From NCBI GenBank assembly GCA_965153455.1, contig OZ234504.1, positions 1,488,001 through 1,552,000 of the forward strand: DNA of 64,000 bases. The letters are read 5' to 3'. Below, piece by piece: positions 23,524-36,389 of this stretch. The first letter of the stretch is position 1. The number at the start of each line of letters is the position of its first letter. The position numbers and the translations under genes are program-made. The notes under the pieces were generated by a model. It saw only the letters and a program-made list of their open reading frames with translations, did no database searches and was not told where the DNA came from. Origin of the DNA: Sphagnum compactum. Taxonomy: Eukaryota; Bryophyta; Sphagnopsida; Sphagnales.

Positions 23524-23632
23524 ACATTTTTGGTTGGCCAACATTGCATGTGTTATTGCAATGTGAAATTGCATTTTTAGTTAGCCAACATTGCATGTGT
23601 TATTGCAATGTGAAATTGCATTTTTGTTAACA
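23524..23632 (+). repeat. 47-bp tandem duplication
   Basis: GCCAACATTGCATGTGTTAT occurs at 23537 and again at 23584, and the two 47-bp units are almost identical. Each contains the short palindrome-like TGCAATGTGAAATTGCA. Confidence 0.85.
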
Positions 23633-23874
23633 TTGACTTACCATTGAAACATGACAAGGTTCAAATGGACTTTAATAGAACTTTTGGAATAGGCGTTTGT
23701 ACAAAGGATATTTTCTGACAAGTCAGAGCTCTCAGCTCTCGCCTACACTGGATCCCCTGCATCCAAATGCTGCCTTCCAAGGCTCATTAAGAGACTCACT
23801 GACACACACACACCACTTTGGACATTGTTTGTGAGCATTAATTTCCTAAATTTCCAAAGCAGCTTTCTCATTGG

Positions 23875-24290
23875 TATTAGAGTTTTCAGTAAAGTCAGGA
23901 AAACACAGCACCAGAACCCTGAGTTTGTTCCCAAAAAAACCGGGGTGAGATTTTTTTAAAAACCTGCAAAAAAGTACTTTAGCATTCAAGAGGGGCCCCG
24001 TGTGAAACTCAGAAAAGCCCCATTTTTTTTGGTGGTGGTAAACCCAGTTTCATCCTCTTTTGATCCCCTCCTTCCTTTTTCCTGAGCGCCTCCAGCCAGC
24101 GCTGCTACGTATATTTTCACTGCTCTTACCCGTACAACTACTATAATTACTCTCGAACCTTGTGCAGTAAATGCTGAGTTTCAGCATTTTATACTCAGAT
24201 TTAATAAGATTTCCTTACTTTGGGGACCTCACTCAAAGAGGGGGTGAAAGGAGGCCCAAAGTCAGGGTGAAGACAGGGTGACTTTACGGA
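23875..24290 (-). mobile_element. GTCACCCTG dispersed element, copy 2
   Basis: Reverse-oriented match to 20110-20475, ending at the right with GGGTGAAGACAGGGTGACTT. Further related sequence, the reverse of 46130-46205 (CCCCCTAATCGCCTGAC), lies at 24837-24915. Confidence 0.65.
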
Positions 24291-26700
24291 AAACTCTCGC
24301 TCTTAAGAACGGATAAGTTAATAGCCCAAGTCAAAAATTGTCACAAACAGTTTAGGGAATAGAAATTTCACCCAGCCAATGTGAAGGCTCAACATGCAAC
24401 CTAGTAGGGCTCAGATTTCTTTGGAATGGGGGAATAAGGGGGTTGAGATAATTTTGGAACTTATTTTGTTCCCACCAGGCTCTCAATCATTGCTTCCTTG
24501 TTTTTTCAAGTTCTGGTGTGTTCCCCAATCTGTTCTCAATAGCCCTCCACACTTTTTCTTTGCCCAAAATTCTATCCCTGTAACTTATCTAACTAGACCA
24601 AAAGTGGAAGTTTACATAATCTTTTATTTTACAAGTATTGATTGTGAGTGTTTCTTTTGCTGATTGACCAATCAAAGAGGCCATTTAAAAAAAAACCAAA
24701 AAATCACTTTGGAGGCACCCTCACAACTAATTGACACAACTAAACAATAGGTCTAAGCACCAATATCGGGGCTAATTCTTTCTTTGCTAATTGGGCATAA
24801 GTATCACGGGCTAATAAAAAGTTATTCGTCAAGTCAGGTGATTAGGGGGTGAGAATGGCCAGTTCCAGCACAATAGGGCATCAAATGCGTAACTGGGAAT
24901 GAAATTTTACAAATTCCTTGGCACTTAAGTACTTTAACCCATAAACTCCTGGTCTCTTTGGTGACTTTGTTGTAACGGTACAATTGATCAAACTGGGAAA
25001 ATTTGTTATCAATACTTTAGTATTAAAATCTTAATGTCAACTTTTGAAAGCTAATCCGATCTTTGAATACACTACATTGGGGTGTGTGGGTCAATGATCC
25101 AATTTGCTCAATCAACCCGACATTGTTAACCAGGCTCCTTAACGTAATTCGCTTTATAATTCACAAGTCAAACTCCAAAAATTGTTTCAGCATTAGCTAG
25201 CCGTGATGGCCGGGGGTTGGGGGGGGGGAGGTGGTCCCAGGAACACACACAACCCTCCATCCAATCCATTTCCGAGATGAAGGAGTTGTCCACCTTTGAT
25301 TCCACCAATGTATATATCTTTTGCTTCGTGTTTTTTGCCCCCTCTCAAGTTGTGGTGGGGTCGAGGTGATGAGATTAAAAAAAAAGGGGGCTTTGTGTCC
25401 TTCCTTCATCTCCACAAGGCTTCCTTGTTATTATACTCGTAGGAGGCGACAACCAATGTGACATTCTGCAAACATTGTCTGCATGCATTTGGATTCTCCA
25501 ACAAAACACTTGTGTCTTTAAGAATTTTTTAAAAACCTACTTAATTAATTCATATTCATTTATTCGTTTGTTTACAAATGGGTGGTTTTGTTGTGGGGGA
25601 GGGGGGAGGGGGGGTGGGTTTTAGGGTTTAGGGTTCCCCCATTTGTCGCCCATAGTACCTACCCGATGCAAAAGAAAGTTGAAATCTAGGTATTTTCTTC
25701 AACAATACTTAGCCACAAGGCTCTTGTGTCCATCTTCCACCACAAACTAGGACAACCCCCAATATTTGTTTAATGAAACCGACCAATTTGGTGTTTGGAT
25801 GCCGCTTGATGTAGGTAGGTAGTTGTTGTGCATAGAATTGGTGAGAAATAGCACCCACATGAAAACCCTAGGCACCCATTCCAATAACTCTTCATGTAAC
25901 TCACCACTTAAAAGGTTTTTTTTTCTAAAACCCTATTTATATATATATATATAGTATTATTAGTGTACTAATAATATATAGAAGGTGTTCAATAGGCTTG
26001 TGTGTAGTTGTGAAGAGAAATTGTTATGCCATGAAATTGCTGTATTTGGTGGTCTGAAATTTTATTTATATACAATGTGTAAATACCTGCACATTACTTG
26101 TGCACATTGTTTTTTTCTTTTTCCCTTTCTTTCTTTCTTTCTTAAAGATTGCTTTTGCTTGGTTTCCTTTTTCGGTAACAACCTTGGGAACGTGGGAACA
26201 TAATTTTGCTAGTGTATTTGGTGGAGGGCGTCTCACTTACTTACTTACGAGTTTAAAGAAGCACCCAATGGGTTATTGTTCCAAAGTTTGTAAACTAAAA
26301 GAAACTTGTAGCCTACTTAGTTAGTTCGGGGGTTTTCTTTTACTTTTACAAGGTAGCACTATTTTGTCAAATGTGGCCACATGATGGGCCCCGAATAAGG
26401 GAGAGAGTACCTATAAGTTTTACACTTACATGTAAGTCCTCCGAGAATATTTTATTTTATTTATTTTATTTTTATTTTAAATAATTTTTCCAAAAAAGAA
26501 GCAAGAATAATTTTTTTTACTAAGATGCAAGAAGGATTAGAACCTTGTAAGGAGAAGGTTCTAAGAAGATTTGATTTGCTATATAACACCTATATTATAT
26601 ATAAAAGCAAAAAAATAATTAAGGAGAGAGGTTCTATGAATACCTACCTAGCTATTTATATTTTTATTATTCTCAAATTTGGCACATCATTTTTTTCCTT
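24291..26700. other. Intergenic, no gene recognised
   Basis: Holds a piece of the GTCACCCTG element at 24837-24915, G-rich runs at 25205-25222 and 25597-25618 (the second followed by TTTTAGGGTTTAGGGTT, a short telomere-like phrase) and AT repeats near 25937-25955. Open frames here are short and show no domain. A TATATAAAAG phrase near 26598 could be a promoter element for the DUF1685 gene, but it is far from the ATG. Confidence 0.45.
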
Positions 26701-26937
26701 TTAGGCTAAACACCTTTTGTTGTGAAGACGTCGTTTCTTCCTAACCCCAAATGGAAACTGGCTGGATGAGGCCGAGTAGATGAGACCCGGGGGACGAGAG
26801 CTAACGGATGAGACCGGGGATGAGAACGGGTGAATGAGACCCGAGTGTCGGAGCACGGGTACTGCAGCGGCCGCGCGCATCTCTCCTTTCTCTCCTCTCT
26901 CTCCTTTACTTTCTCTTCTTTCTTCTCCGTCGTCGTC

Positions 26938-26985
26938 TTCTCCCTCCTCCTCCTCTTCTTCTTCTTCTTCTTCTTCCTCCCACAT
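26938..26985 (+). repeat. TCC/TTC microsatellite in DUF1685 leader region
   Basis: Pyrimidine triplet run (TCCTCCTCC then TTCTTCTTC) in the presumed 5' leader or promoter of the DUF1685 gene. A TTG run follows at 27157-27182. Such CT-rich tracts are common in plant 5' leaders. Confidence 0.7.
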
Positions 26986-27387
26986 TGCCCACCATTGCTT
27001 CTGTTGTTGGAGAAGAATCTGTTTTTTTCTTGTAGATTAAGGAGTTTTTTTTCTACCCTGAAGCTTCTTGTGTCTGGGAATCTTCAACCGTACTTACAAA
27101 ACTTCTTTCCCTCAGTTCCCCATTTGCTCTTGTTTTGTGTTTCTTCTTCAGCTCCTTGTTGTTGTTGTTGTTGTTGTTGTTTTTGTGGTTGTTGGGTGGG
27201 ATTTGTGTGGGTTTTTGTGTGTTTGTGTAGGTGAATTTTTTTTTTTTTCCCTTCCGCTATCTTATTGGATTTGCTTGATTTGCTTCTAATTTGTCTTTTG
27301 TACTTCGGAAGAACGCCCCAGGAGGAGAGAGAGAGCTTGGTTCTTTTTCAAGAGTTTGCAGTCTGGTGCTGTGGTTTCTGACGAAGG

Positions 27388-27607
27388 ATGAGACAAGAAG
27401 TGATGAGAGAGAAGGGAACAACCAACTCGTCGATGCTCCGGGGATTGGAGATCATCCGCGAGAGTTTTGCAGCAGGAAGGGTGTTGTCACCCTCCTCTCG
27501 AGAAGCGGGTTCCGGGAAACGCAGCAGCACGTCTGAAAGCCAAGAGGAAATCGTGGGGGAGGAGACAGAGCTTTCCGAGATTTGTGCGCTAGGAGAAGAA
27601 GAGTACC

Positions 27608-27641
<34 letters not shown>

Positions 27642-29338
27642 AATGGAGGAGGATCAGATGATGGAGAATGTGGCGACGAATTCTTCGCAACCCGTTTCTT
27701 CTTCTTCCTCATCCTCCTCCTTCCTCCCGAGTTATGGAGAGATCAGTCGGAGCTACGCGAGATCCAGAGCTCTGGAAATGGGACCGGGTCTTTCGCGAGT
27801 CTACTCTGCACCCATCAACTGGAGGCCGGAGAACAGCATGGCAGCAGCTCCGGCTCCCGGGAGGAGGGAGACATTCTTCTCTTCTTCTCCCAGGGCGGAC
27901 ATCTCCAGGAAGCAAGTTCTTGATGATCAGGAAGGACTGAATCGGTTCCAGACAAGGTTCCAGAATCGGAGATCCTCCATCTCAAGCACTGAATCCGTAG
28001 TAGAAGAAGCAAGCGAGGAGGCATGGGAGAGGAGACGGAGGGACAGCAGGTCGTCGTCGTCGTCATTGTTGTTCTTGGCAGAGGAGGAGGAGGAGGAGGA
28101 GATGATGATAAGCACCAGCAGCTTGGCTAGCGAGAGGAGCAGGGTAGCTGCCAGCAGGAGGAGCGTAGGAAGGAGTGTCTCTGACTGTGGGGAGACAAAC
28201 TGCTGGCCAGCACTGCTGCAGAGGACACGCTCTAGAACCAGAAGCTTGACAGATGAAGACATGGACGAGCTCCGCGGCTGCATAGACTTGGGCTTTGGAT
28301 TCAGCAACGAGCAAGAAGATATGGAGCTTTGCAATACCTTGCCAGCTTTGGAGCTTTGCTATGCCATTACCAGACAATACAATGATGTGGTGACTGGGAG
28401 ATCATCTTCTTCACCCATTTCCACTTCAGGAAGAAGCAGCAACAGCAGCAGCAGATCCTTTGATCAAACCAGCAGCAGTAGCAGCAGCTCCCTTGATCGA
28501 ACCAGCAGCAGCAGCAGCTTGCAGAGCTCTCCTATGGAATCTTGGCGCATTTCCAGTCCAGGTAGAAATCCACTTTTCCATCATCCTTCAACACTCACAC
28601 TTCTTGATTCCACAAAGCTTCTCAAATCACTGATTTTTTGCTGCTGGAATCTGTAGTCATGCTGGTAGTTCCACAAATCCTCCCTCAACCCACAAAACCC
28701 TTCAATCTGTTTTTCTTCTTCATATCACCACCTGACTGACAACATTGTTTATCCTCTGAATAATTCATTGATTCGGTTTTGCCTTTTATCTTCTTCTTGT
28801 CACCCAGCACACAACATTTGTCAATAATACTCTGAAATTCATCAATGCAGGATTTTAGCCTTTTTCTTCTTCTTGTCACCCGACAACATTATTGTTATCC
28901 TCTGAAATTCATCGATGTGGGATTACAGCCTTTTTTTCTTGTTGTCACCTGCCTGAAAACATTGTTATCCTCTGAAACTCATTGATGTGGGAATTTAGAC
29001 TTTTTCTTTTCCTTGTCACCTGAAAGAACATATTGTTATCCTCTGGAATTCATTGATGCGGGATTTTAGATGTTAACACAGAGATAGTTTAGCTTGCTCA
29101 TCTTCTTCCTCCTCACCTCAATGTCGAGAAAGCATTTTAGCCTAATAGATCCTGGTTTTTGATCTGAACACATTTGGTTAACTGTAACCAGGCATCAAAA
29201 ATGCAATCAAATCCAGTCAAGAGCTGAGGTTTTTATGTGAAATGAATTGGTGATGCAGGTGATCATCCATCACAAGTGAAGACAAGATTGCGGCACTGGG
29301 CACAAGCAGTGGCATGCACTCTGCGCCAATCTTGTTAG
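27388..29338 (+). CDS. DUF1685 family protein, 417 aa
   Basis: Two exons, 27388-28561 and 29259-29338 (1254 nt), joined in phase 1. The exon 1 frame would run on to 28656, but splicing at CCAG/GTAGAA restores the conserved C-terminus. The DUF1685 signature is clear: SLTDEDMDELRGCIDLGFGF at residues 286-305, TLPALELCYAI shortly after, and GDHPSQVKTRLRHWAQAVA near 392-410. The molecular role of DUF1685 proteins is not known to me. The N-terminal two thirds are low-complexity: runs of Glu (around residues 73-85), many Ser runs and Arg/Ser stretches. The ATG at 27388 is the first in frame. The long CT-rich stretch upstream is taken as 5' leader. Confidence 0.85.
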
Positions 29339-31439
29339 GGAAGTTTTTTTAGCTCGCTCACACATGAAGGGTGTGTATCTTTCTTTCTTCTTCCTGCTCT
29401 TTATAATGAAGGTGGGGGCTTATTTTTGTGAATGATGCAAACCTTCTTGAGTGAGCGGAGATGATATGTTGATTTGTGGAATTTGGATTCAACTAGTTAG
29501 AATGTGTCCATGTTGGGATTGGCACTTGGTTTTTTAGCTTGCTACGTCCAAGCGCCAGCACCAATCTGAAGATTTTCCAGAGATCTAGACTAACCCAACA
29601 CCCATAGTTTTATGTAAAGCTGGGAAGAGCCCCAATTCCTAACTTATTTGTGGAGCAAAACATCAAAAATTTGACCGTGAGAAAGCATGCACCATAGGTA
29701 TCGCAAAGAGACAAAGCTGGAGGCAAAGCTGAGGTTTTAGAAACTAGGGATGTGGTTACTGTTGTCTGACTGAGTCACTGCTTGGTGCAATCAGATGCTG
29801 TGTATTGCAAAGAAACCAAGAAGAAACAGGACCCAGCTCAAGGATTATGTGGTTCTCTATGTATATACTGCAAATTCCAGAGAAAAATGGCTCTGAATCA
29901 TAGTTGCCGAACCTCAAGAATCTCTCAATCTTCTCCTAGTGCTAATTTCCTTACCAATGAGCTTGAAACCATATTACTACTTTGGTGAAGGTGGTTTCCA
30001 CTCAGTTCTGCACCAGCAGTTCCGCACCAGTGGCACCTGTCAGTGGCCTGGACCTTACTAGGTACTCTAATCCTCTGATATTAGTAGACATTTCTCTGAC
30101 CATAAACTCAATATTTGCTTTGGATGATTGCTGCAGTTATGAAGACTCCATTGCCTCCTTCGCACTAGTTCACCGCTGGCAATTGCCAAGGACATCCTTG
30201 CAATCACAGACTCTGTATTGAATTTGTCTTACACGACTGTGATGTACAACCAACCACCCAACAATTCTATCTCCAATCTGAAATATGCTGGCTTGTGTTT
30301 TATTTCTCAGGATCCATTCCAAATAGCGACATAGCGACATTCACCCCATGCACATAATTAGATATTCAAGTATTGCATTTGAGTGCTTCACATTAATTAA
30401 TGCATATTCTCTCCCCCCCACCCCATGCAGACATGCCTCTTGTTGTAACTATTGCACCTTGAGCCTCCATTTTGCTCCATTCATTATTTTTTGAACACAA
30501 TGTAGTTTATTAATTTACTCCATGGTTCAAAATGAAAACTGATTTTATTCTCTACCACAAAATCAGTCAAAGTGAATTTAGGGTTAAGTGACACTCCTAC
30601 ACCTTGAACCTCCGCTTTGCTTCATTTAATTTATTTTTTACACAATGCAATTAATTAATTTAGTTCCATGGTTTGCAATATAATTTCATTTTATTTTCGA
30701 TCACAAAATTAATCAAAGAGCATTTAGGGTTAAGTGATGTGCAAAACATTTATAACTATTGCACAATGTTTTTTGTAAATTAATTAAACCCTAAGTTAGG
30801 GTATTTTTAAAGTTAAATAAACACGACCACATATATTGAGTAAATCCAACTCATTTCTTCTCTTCTCAAAGTGATTAGAGACACTTTTCAGGTTTGGAAA
30901 ACTCAAAGTACAAATTTTTACCTTCATTCATTTGAATTCTTAAAAAAAGTTAGTTGTGTTTTCTTAATTCATGATTGTCTCATCCATAATTATGCATGTA
31001 AGGTCTTGTAAGTGGGGTTTTCATTTTTTCGAAAATGTATAATTTATAGGGTTTTTTTACCACTAGAATTGTTTAGAGTTTTAATTAATATACCACTATA
31101 TTTGTTTAAGTTTTTGCATTGATTTATTTGGAATTGTGTTTGGATCTAAGTTGGGTAGCTTTGCAAGATGAGTGATCACCTTGTTTCTTCAATTTAAAGG
31201 TATGTTTTTTCTTCCAACCCCCAATTTCTTAATGATTGGAGAAGATTGTTAAATCAAAAATTAATTATGTGGTATGCAAAATGCATACAAGAATCAATTC
31301 CTTGCTTAAAAATATATGACATATAATCATGAAATAACAAGAAAAGGGTGGGAGTGATGATGCATCATCTCCTCTACAAGTGTCATCACTTTGTAGGTGC
31401 GAGGACAGATGCCACGGCAACGGTGGAGATGTTGCTCAA
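29339..31439. other. Intergenic, no gene recognised
   Basis: Moderately AT-rich. The 28720-29060 part, within and after the DUF1685 intron, contains a loosely repeated phrase (TTATCCTCTGAAATTCAT..GATG) about four times. The open frames at 29782-30221 have no recognised domain. A pair of related segments with AATTAATTTAG/CATTTAGGGTTAAGTGA lies at 30540-30740. Confidence 0.45.
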
Positions 31440-31653
31440 GGTGCATTCACACTTGGTATTAGGGACTCTAGGGTTGAGTCCACTAACACCATATTAGCCA
31501 TTTAGGACTAACTTAGTTACCATGAAAATTTTATGTTAAGCTAACATTCACTTAACATTAAGCTAATCACACCCATTTAACATTGGTTGCCACCCCTAGG
31601 ATGTCACCTAGATATTTATTTAACACTAACTTAACATCAAGTGTGAATGCACC
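31440..31653. mobile_element. MITE with perfect 16-bp inverted ends
   Basis: Starts GGTGCATTCACACTTG and ends CAAGTGTGAATGCACC, a perfect 16-bp terminal inverted repeat 214 bp apart. The interior is AT-rich and noncoding. A target duplication was not obvious. A decayed relative lies at 21840-22085. The superfamily cannot be set from the ends alone. Confidence 0.85.
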
Positions 31654-31816
31654 ATGAGAGGCCTCCCGCAAAAAGGTGTGAAGGTACCACCAGTGTGAAT
31701 GCTGGTTCAGCCTGGCCACTTACTTGGAGTTAAAAACCAAGGTAACTGCTGTATAACCATGGTTTCCCCTGACCAACGCACGCGGGAGGGAAAAAAATGG
31801 TGAAATTCCCATCGAG

Positions 31817-31824
31817 TATAAATA
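31817..31824 (+). promoter_or_regulatory. TATA-box candidate upstream of VPS2 gene
   Basis: TATAAATA in front of the VPS2-type gene, with GC-richer DNA following. The predicted leader would be about 630 nt, and it contains short upstream ATGs. Low certainty. Confidence 0.35.
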
Positions 31825-32480
31825 ATAACAGCCGATTAAGGACCTAACGAAGACCAGGACATAAAGGAAGGGTCCTTGGGAAGGCTGATTGGGGCCACCC
31901 GGGGTCCGTATCAAGGTCGATTACAGCGGCAGCATATTCAAAACAGCCGTTGCAGCTTCAACGAAAAAACACGCACGCACGATCGCAAATACAGAGCTTC
32001 TTCTTTCCCCCCTGTCGTCCGTCCTCTACACTTCTTCTGCAGCTTTCTCGTCGCCGCCGAATTTCGGCCCGTGCATTCTTCAATGACGTGCTTCCGTCTC
32101 TCGATATAAGTGCTTAATGCGATTCTCGTCTGTGTGTGTGTATTGGCATCTGTTCTGTATCAGATTTCGTTCATCGTCAAAGGAATGTGCGTGTTTACGT
32201 TTTGTTTGTGTGAGCTGAAACCGACTTTTGTCTCACAGCGAAGTATGATGGAGAAAGTCCAGTTGCATTTGGTGCAGACAGAGAGAAGAGAGAGTAGGTC
32301 AGAGACTTATTAGTTCAGGAGGTCCGGAAGAAGAAGAAGAAGGAGTGAAAGAACTCTTTTTTTTCTTTTTTTTTTGGTGTGGCTGTTTTTGTCTCTGGAT
32401 CCGGTTTTTGGTTGCTCCATTTTCCGAGAAGAGAACAACAGAACAGAACAGGAGGTGGAAGAAGTGGAGAATACCGGAAG

Positions 32481-32558
32481 ATGAATCTGTTCAAGAAAAA
32501 ACCTGATGCCAAAGGTAAAATGCTGAAAAGAAACCCAATCCTAAAACTCTTCTCTCTC

Positions 32559-32617
<59 letters not shown>

Positions 32618-35600
32618 TCTGTTTGTTCCTCGTTTCTTGAGGCTCCTAGAACTTTTTCGATGTCAACAATCTTCTCGTAAATATCTGTGGAGTCTTTTAA
32701 AGCGTAGCTTTCTGTCGATCTCGTTCTTCTCAAGATGCTTTCTCCAGCGGCGGCGAAAGTGTAAGCCGACGTGAGGACTACACTCATTCCTGTGGTGTGT
32801 GTGTTGGTTTGGGGGCTGAACTGACACAACGGTTATTTTGTTGTTGTGGAGTTTTCTTCTACAATCGCATAATACATTTCTCTGACATTGGAGAATTGCA
32901 ATCAATAAGTTGGCCTCTAGAGCTCAGCTTGTCACATTATCATCAAACTCAGTATTGTGGTAAACGCTCCTCCACTAGGAAACCTAACCCTTATTGGAAT
33001 CAAGTAGTAGCTGTGCATGTCGAACTTGTGGATAGGGGAATGATACAAAGCAATTTCTGAATGTTTTGGAATGATGTAATTTGCATTTTCTCAGAAGAAA
33101 AGTCAATGATTGTGTTCTAGTTTTGGAAGCAATTCCTCAACCGGTAATGTGCCACATATACAGAATGTATGAAATCCAAACTTCAAAGTCCTTTAGGAAC
33201 TCTATGTGGAATAGCATGCCAGTTCAGGCTATTCCACAAGTGTTGCTTTTTCTATTGTGTCTTTTTGTGTGTGTATACTTGCTGTGGAATGAGGTTATTG
33301 TATTCATGTCCCAGTTTTGAGAACACAATCCTCAATCAAGTTCGGTGTACAACATGCTTATGTGGGATTTGGACAAAATGTTCCTGTGTGCAGAGGCACT
33401 TCGGGTAAGTAAGCGAGAGATGTCAGTTGCCACAAGAGGTACTTAATATTCGCCTCAATAAGTTTCTTGTTGTAGAAACTAACAGTTAGAAGCTCAATTC
33501 AGCAAAGTGTGTGACAGTCAGCTGAACTTGGTTTGACTTCCCCTGTACTTGCCTCTTCTGTACACTTACTCTCTTTTTGTGTTGTTGGATGTATGGTATA
33601 ATACGTTTTAGGATATTTTGAGTGCATATGAGAAACAACAGTTCAGAGTGGCACTGGTTCTCATCAAGGTCTTTAAATTATGCATTGAAATTGCCATGAT
33701 TTTGCAGGGATTGAACGCGAGATTGGATCATTGCAATTAGAGGTACCAAAAAGTGCCCTCAGAACTCTTTTCCTACTTGAAAATCCTCTGGACTTCATTG
33801 AAAATCATGTGAGCAGATTTGGACCAAATTCACCCTCGCCCGTTGTCATGTTTGCAGTGAAAATACAGTTTAAGTTGTAAAGTGACCATGAAATAATGAT
33901 AACTTGCATTTTCTGATCACATGGATGTGGGTGCTTGCAGGAGAAGAAACTTGTTGCAGAGATCAAGAAGACTGCCAAAACTGGAAATGAGGTGTGTTTT
34001 GCCCCAGCTAAATTTTTTCATTTGATGTTGTCACAGAGGACAACCACCAGAAGTTCTACCGATTGTCCTCATAACAGGATGAAGCTCATACTTTTATGAA
34101 GCATAGATGTTGTGGGGTCCTGCATGTGAGTATCATTTTAACATATTCCCACTTCTGGAAAGGTGAAGAGCTTCATGACCTGTGATTGGTGAGGACAAAA
34201 CTGAATTTTTGCCTAGTTCAAAAGCAACCTTTGATCAACTCCTAACAGTAATCAACTCAACACATTTTCTGAGAGAGATATGTGTCAAACAGGTTGCAAC
34301 AAAGATACTGGCTCAGCAGTTGATAAGATTACGCCAGCAGATTGCAAAGCTTCAGGGCAGCCGTGCACAGATGCGGGGTGTGGCTACTCACACACAGGTG
34401 AGAGGGATCACTGGTTGAAGTAGGTAAGCAGCTTTGACCAGTCTATTCACAGTATGTTGCACAAGTTCCTTTGCCTTAATAGACATACTTTTTGAAGAAG
34501 CAATCTTTGAAAGAACTTTTTTGACGTGTAAATTTTTAGCTCTCTTTGCCCACATGTACATCAGTATCAGCTTTACAGCTGTTCTCTCTAAATCCCAGTT
34601 GTGGCTCTTGCTAAACCACTATGCTTTCAGCTTCTTTTTGTAAAAGTGAGGCCTATGATATGATTTGTATTTCTGCTCAAACTTGTTTGAGAAATGGGTT
34701 GGAATATAGGCCATGCATGCAAACACAGCAGTGGCAGGAGCCATGAAAGGGGCAACAAAAGCTATGGCCTCCATGAACAAGGTACTCTTCTTTCCTGAGT
34801 AGAACATGCCTTGTAATATCCTCTGCAGAGTTCATCAAGTAATCTCCCTACTAATCTTCATGAAGACAGTCGCTGGATTGTTGAAACTTAGTTATGTACA
34901 GAGACTAATGACTCTAGAGTTGATCCTATAGTAGCTCAATTTGTCATATATGAAGCAACAGTGGATAAGAAATAGCTCTGTGCAAAGACACGGGGAAGAG
35001 TTGTGGTGCAAGTAGTCAAGAGTGCAAGTCTGGGAGGAAATGACAGTTTTGAGATATGCTTGGAGCAGAAAGTGGAGCCTGCAAAACAGGCCAAGGTGAT
35101 GCAGGAGTTCCAGAAACAGTCAGCTCAAATCAGTATGACGGTTAGTTCACATCCAACAGAAGCTTCTGTCATGAATTTCTGTCAAAAACAATTTCAAGGC
35201 CTACTACTTTGCAGGAAGAATGTTGGGCTGGAGTGATCCTTGTTTGTGCCAGCATCTTCTTCCTTTCATTGTTGTGGAAAATATGAATTTGCAATGGGAC
35301 GGTCATACATGACAGATGGAGATGATGTCCGATTCTATTGATGATGCCCTTGACGATGACGAAGCAGAGGAGGAGACAGAAGAACTAACCAACCAGGTAT
35401 TTTCTGTGCTGCGACATTATCAGTTACAGTTCTTAGGAGGCCAAAGCAATCTGTGGACAATTACATCAATATAAATATGTCCCACTACTTTGTGAGTGAT
35501 ACTTGTAAGATCCATGTCTTGTTTGTTTTGGCTGGCCAGAACTGAAGTCTGTGGAGTTCTCTCTGCAATTTCATATCTGTATATTTTTTTGTGGATTCTC

Positions 35601-36389
35601 ATCATGATCGATTTGGTCTTGCAGGTGCTTGATGAAATTGGAGTAGATGTTGCAACACAGGTATTGTCTGCTATAGTTTGAATCCCATGTTTCCTTCATT
35701 CTGAGGGTACTGTTAATTCAGATAGCATACTTCTTTTGCATGTGTACAGTATGCTTCAAGACTATTTGTACGAGGTAAGGAAGATTCATATATCTGATTT
35801 CAATTTTCACAGATGAAAGGGTCTCAATCAGATTTTTTAAAAGTGATGCAATACTGCAGTCATCCAACTGATTTGCAAGCGAAAAAAAAATCTGCACAAA
35901 AGTTGAAAGCTTGAAACGAGGTAGTTCTCTTCCATATTGCAGATGTCATCAGCACCAAAGGGCAAGATTGTGGGGAAAGAAAGACCTCAAAATGCTGGAA
36001 GGTACAGTCTTTGATATTTCCTCTGCAGAACTTCATGCGGGACACCACATAGGTACTGTGTGTTTCTCCTTGCCCACAGGCTAGAAGGATGTACATGTCT
36101 CGGCATGTGTTCAACATAGTTGGCCAGCACTGATATGGGAAATGTTGACAGATTGTGGCCTTTTATCATTTAGGAGTGCCTATGCTCCAGAACCATAAGT
36201 TTTCAATATGCATCTGAGGCTTCATCACAGATTAGTCAGTGTAGTTGTAGCGGGTCTTTCTTCATCAGGTGGGCAACCTATATGTTCTCCTGATCTGACA
36301 TACTCCTGATGTGAATTCTTTGGGAGACAAGCTGCAGCTTGGGAGTGGACAATTTGGAGGAAAGACTGGCTGCCTTGCGAAACATTTGA
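32481..36389 (+). CDS. VPS2.2: ESCRT-III subunit VPS2/CHMP2 (VPS2.2/2.3 type), 213 aa
   Basis: Eleven exons: 32481-32514, 33394-33438, 33708-33742, 33941-33991, 34293-34397, 34710-34781, 35069-35140, 35316-35396, 35625-35660, 35943-36001, 36338-36389 (642 nt). The product is a small charged coiled-coil protein of the Snf7 fold that assembles on endosomal membranes and recruits VPS4. It starts MNLFKKKPDAK, has the basic N-terminal half (EKKLVAEIKKTAKTGNE, QQLIRLRQQIAKLQGSRAQM) and an acidic C-terminal half (DDALDDDEAEEETEELTNQ, VLDEIGVDVATQ). It ends NLEERLAALRNI, a MIM1-like VPS4-binding tail. Length and sequence fit plant VPS2.2/2.3 (CHMP2B-like). The last exon was chosen because it alone gives the conserved tail. 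Intron 1 holds a long CT microsatellite. Confidence 0.92.
32550..32618 (+). repeat. CT microsatellite in VPS2 intron 1
   Basis: About 65 bp of almost pure CT dinucleotide, beginning shortly after the donor site of the first intron. It creates open frames of CT/GA repeats on both strands that are not genes. Confidence 0.95.

Noticed and set aside
25619-25640. Telomere-like TTTAGGG phrases (also near 9353-9375 and 48790-48812)
   Set aside because: Only two or three units each. This is too short to call an interstitial telomere or a telobox with confidence.
26830-27289. Plus-strand frames of 68-134 codons before the DUF1685 gene
   Set aside because: They are runs of Ser, Phe, Leu or Val from CT- and TTG-rich leader DNA without any domain.
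28657-29258. Continuation of the DUF1685 frame beyond the donor at 28561
   Set aside because: The extended frame stops at 28656 and loses the conserved C-terminus. Splicing to 29259 restores it.
32491-32829. Arg-Glu and Ser-Leu repeat frames in VPS2 intron 1
   Set aside because: They are translations of the CT microsatellite.
36061-36120. Alternative last exon of the VPS2 gene after CCCACAG at about 36080
   Set aside because: It keeps frame but gives an unrelated 12-residue tail. The exon at 36338 gives the conserved LEERLAALR end.
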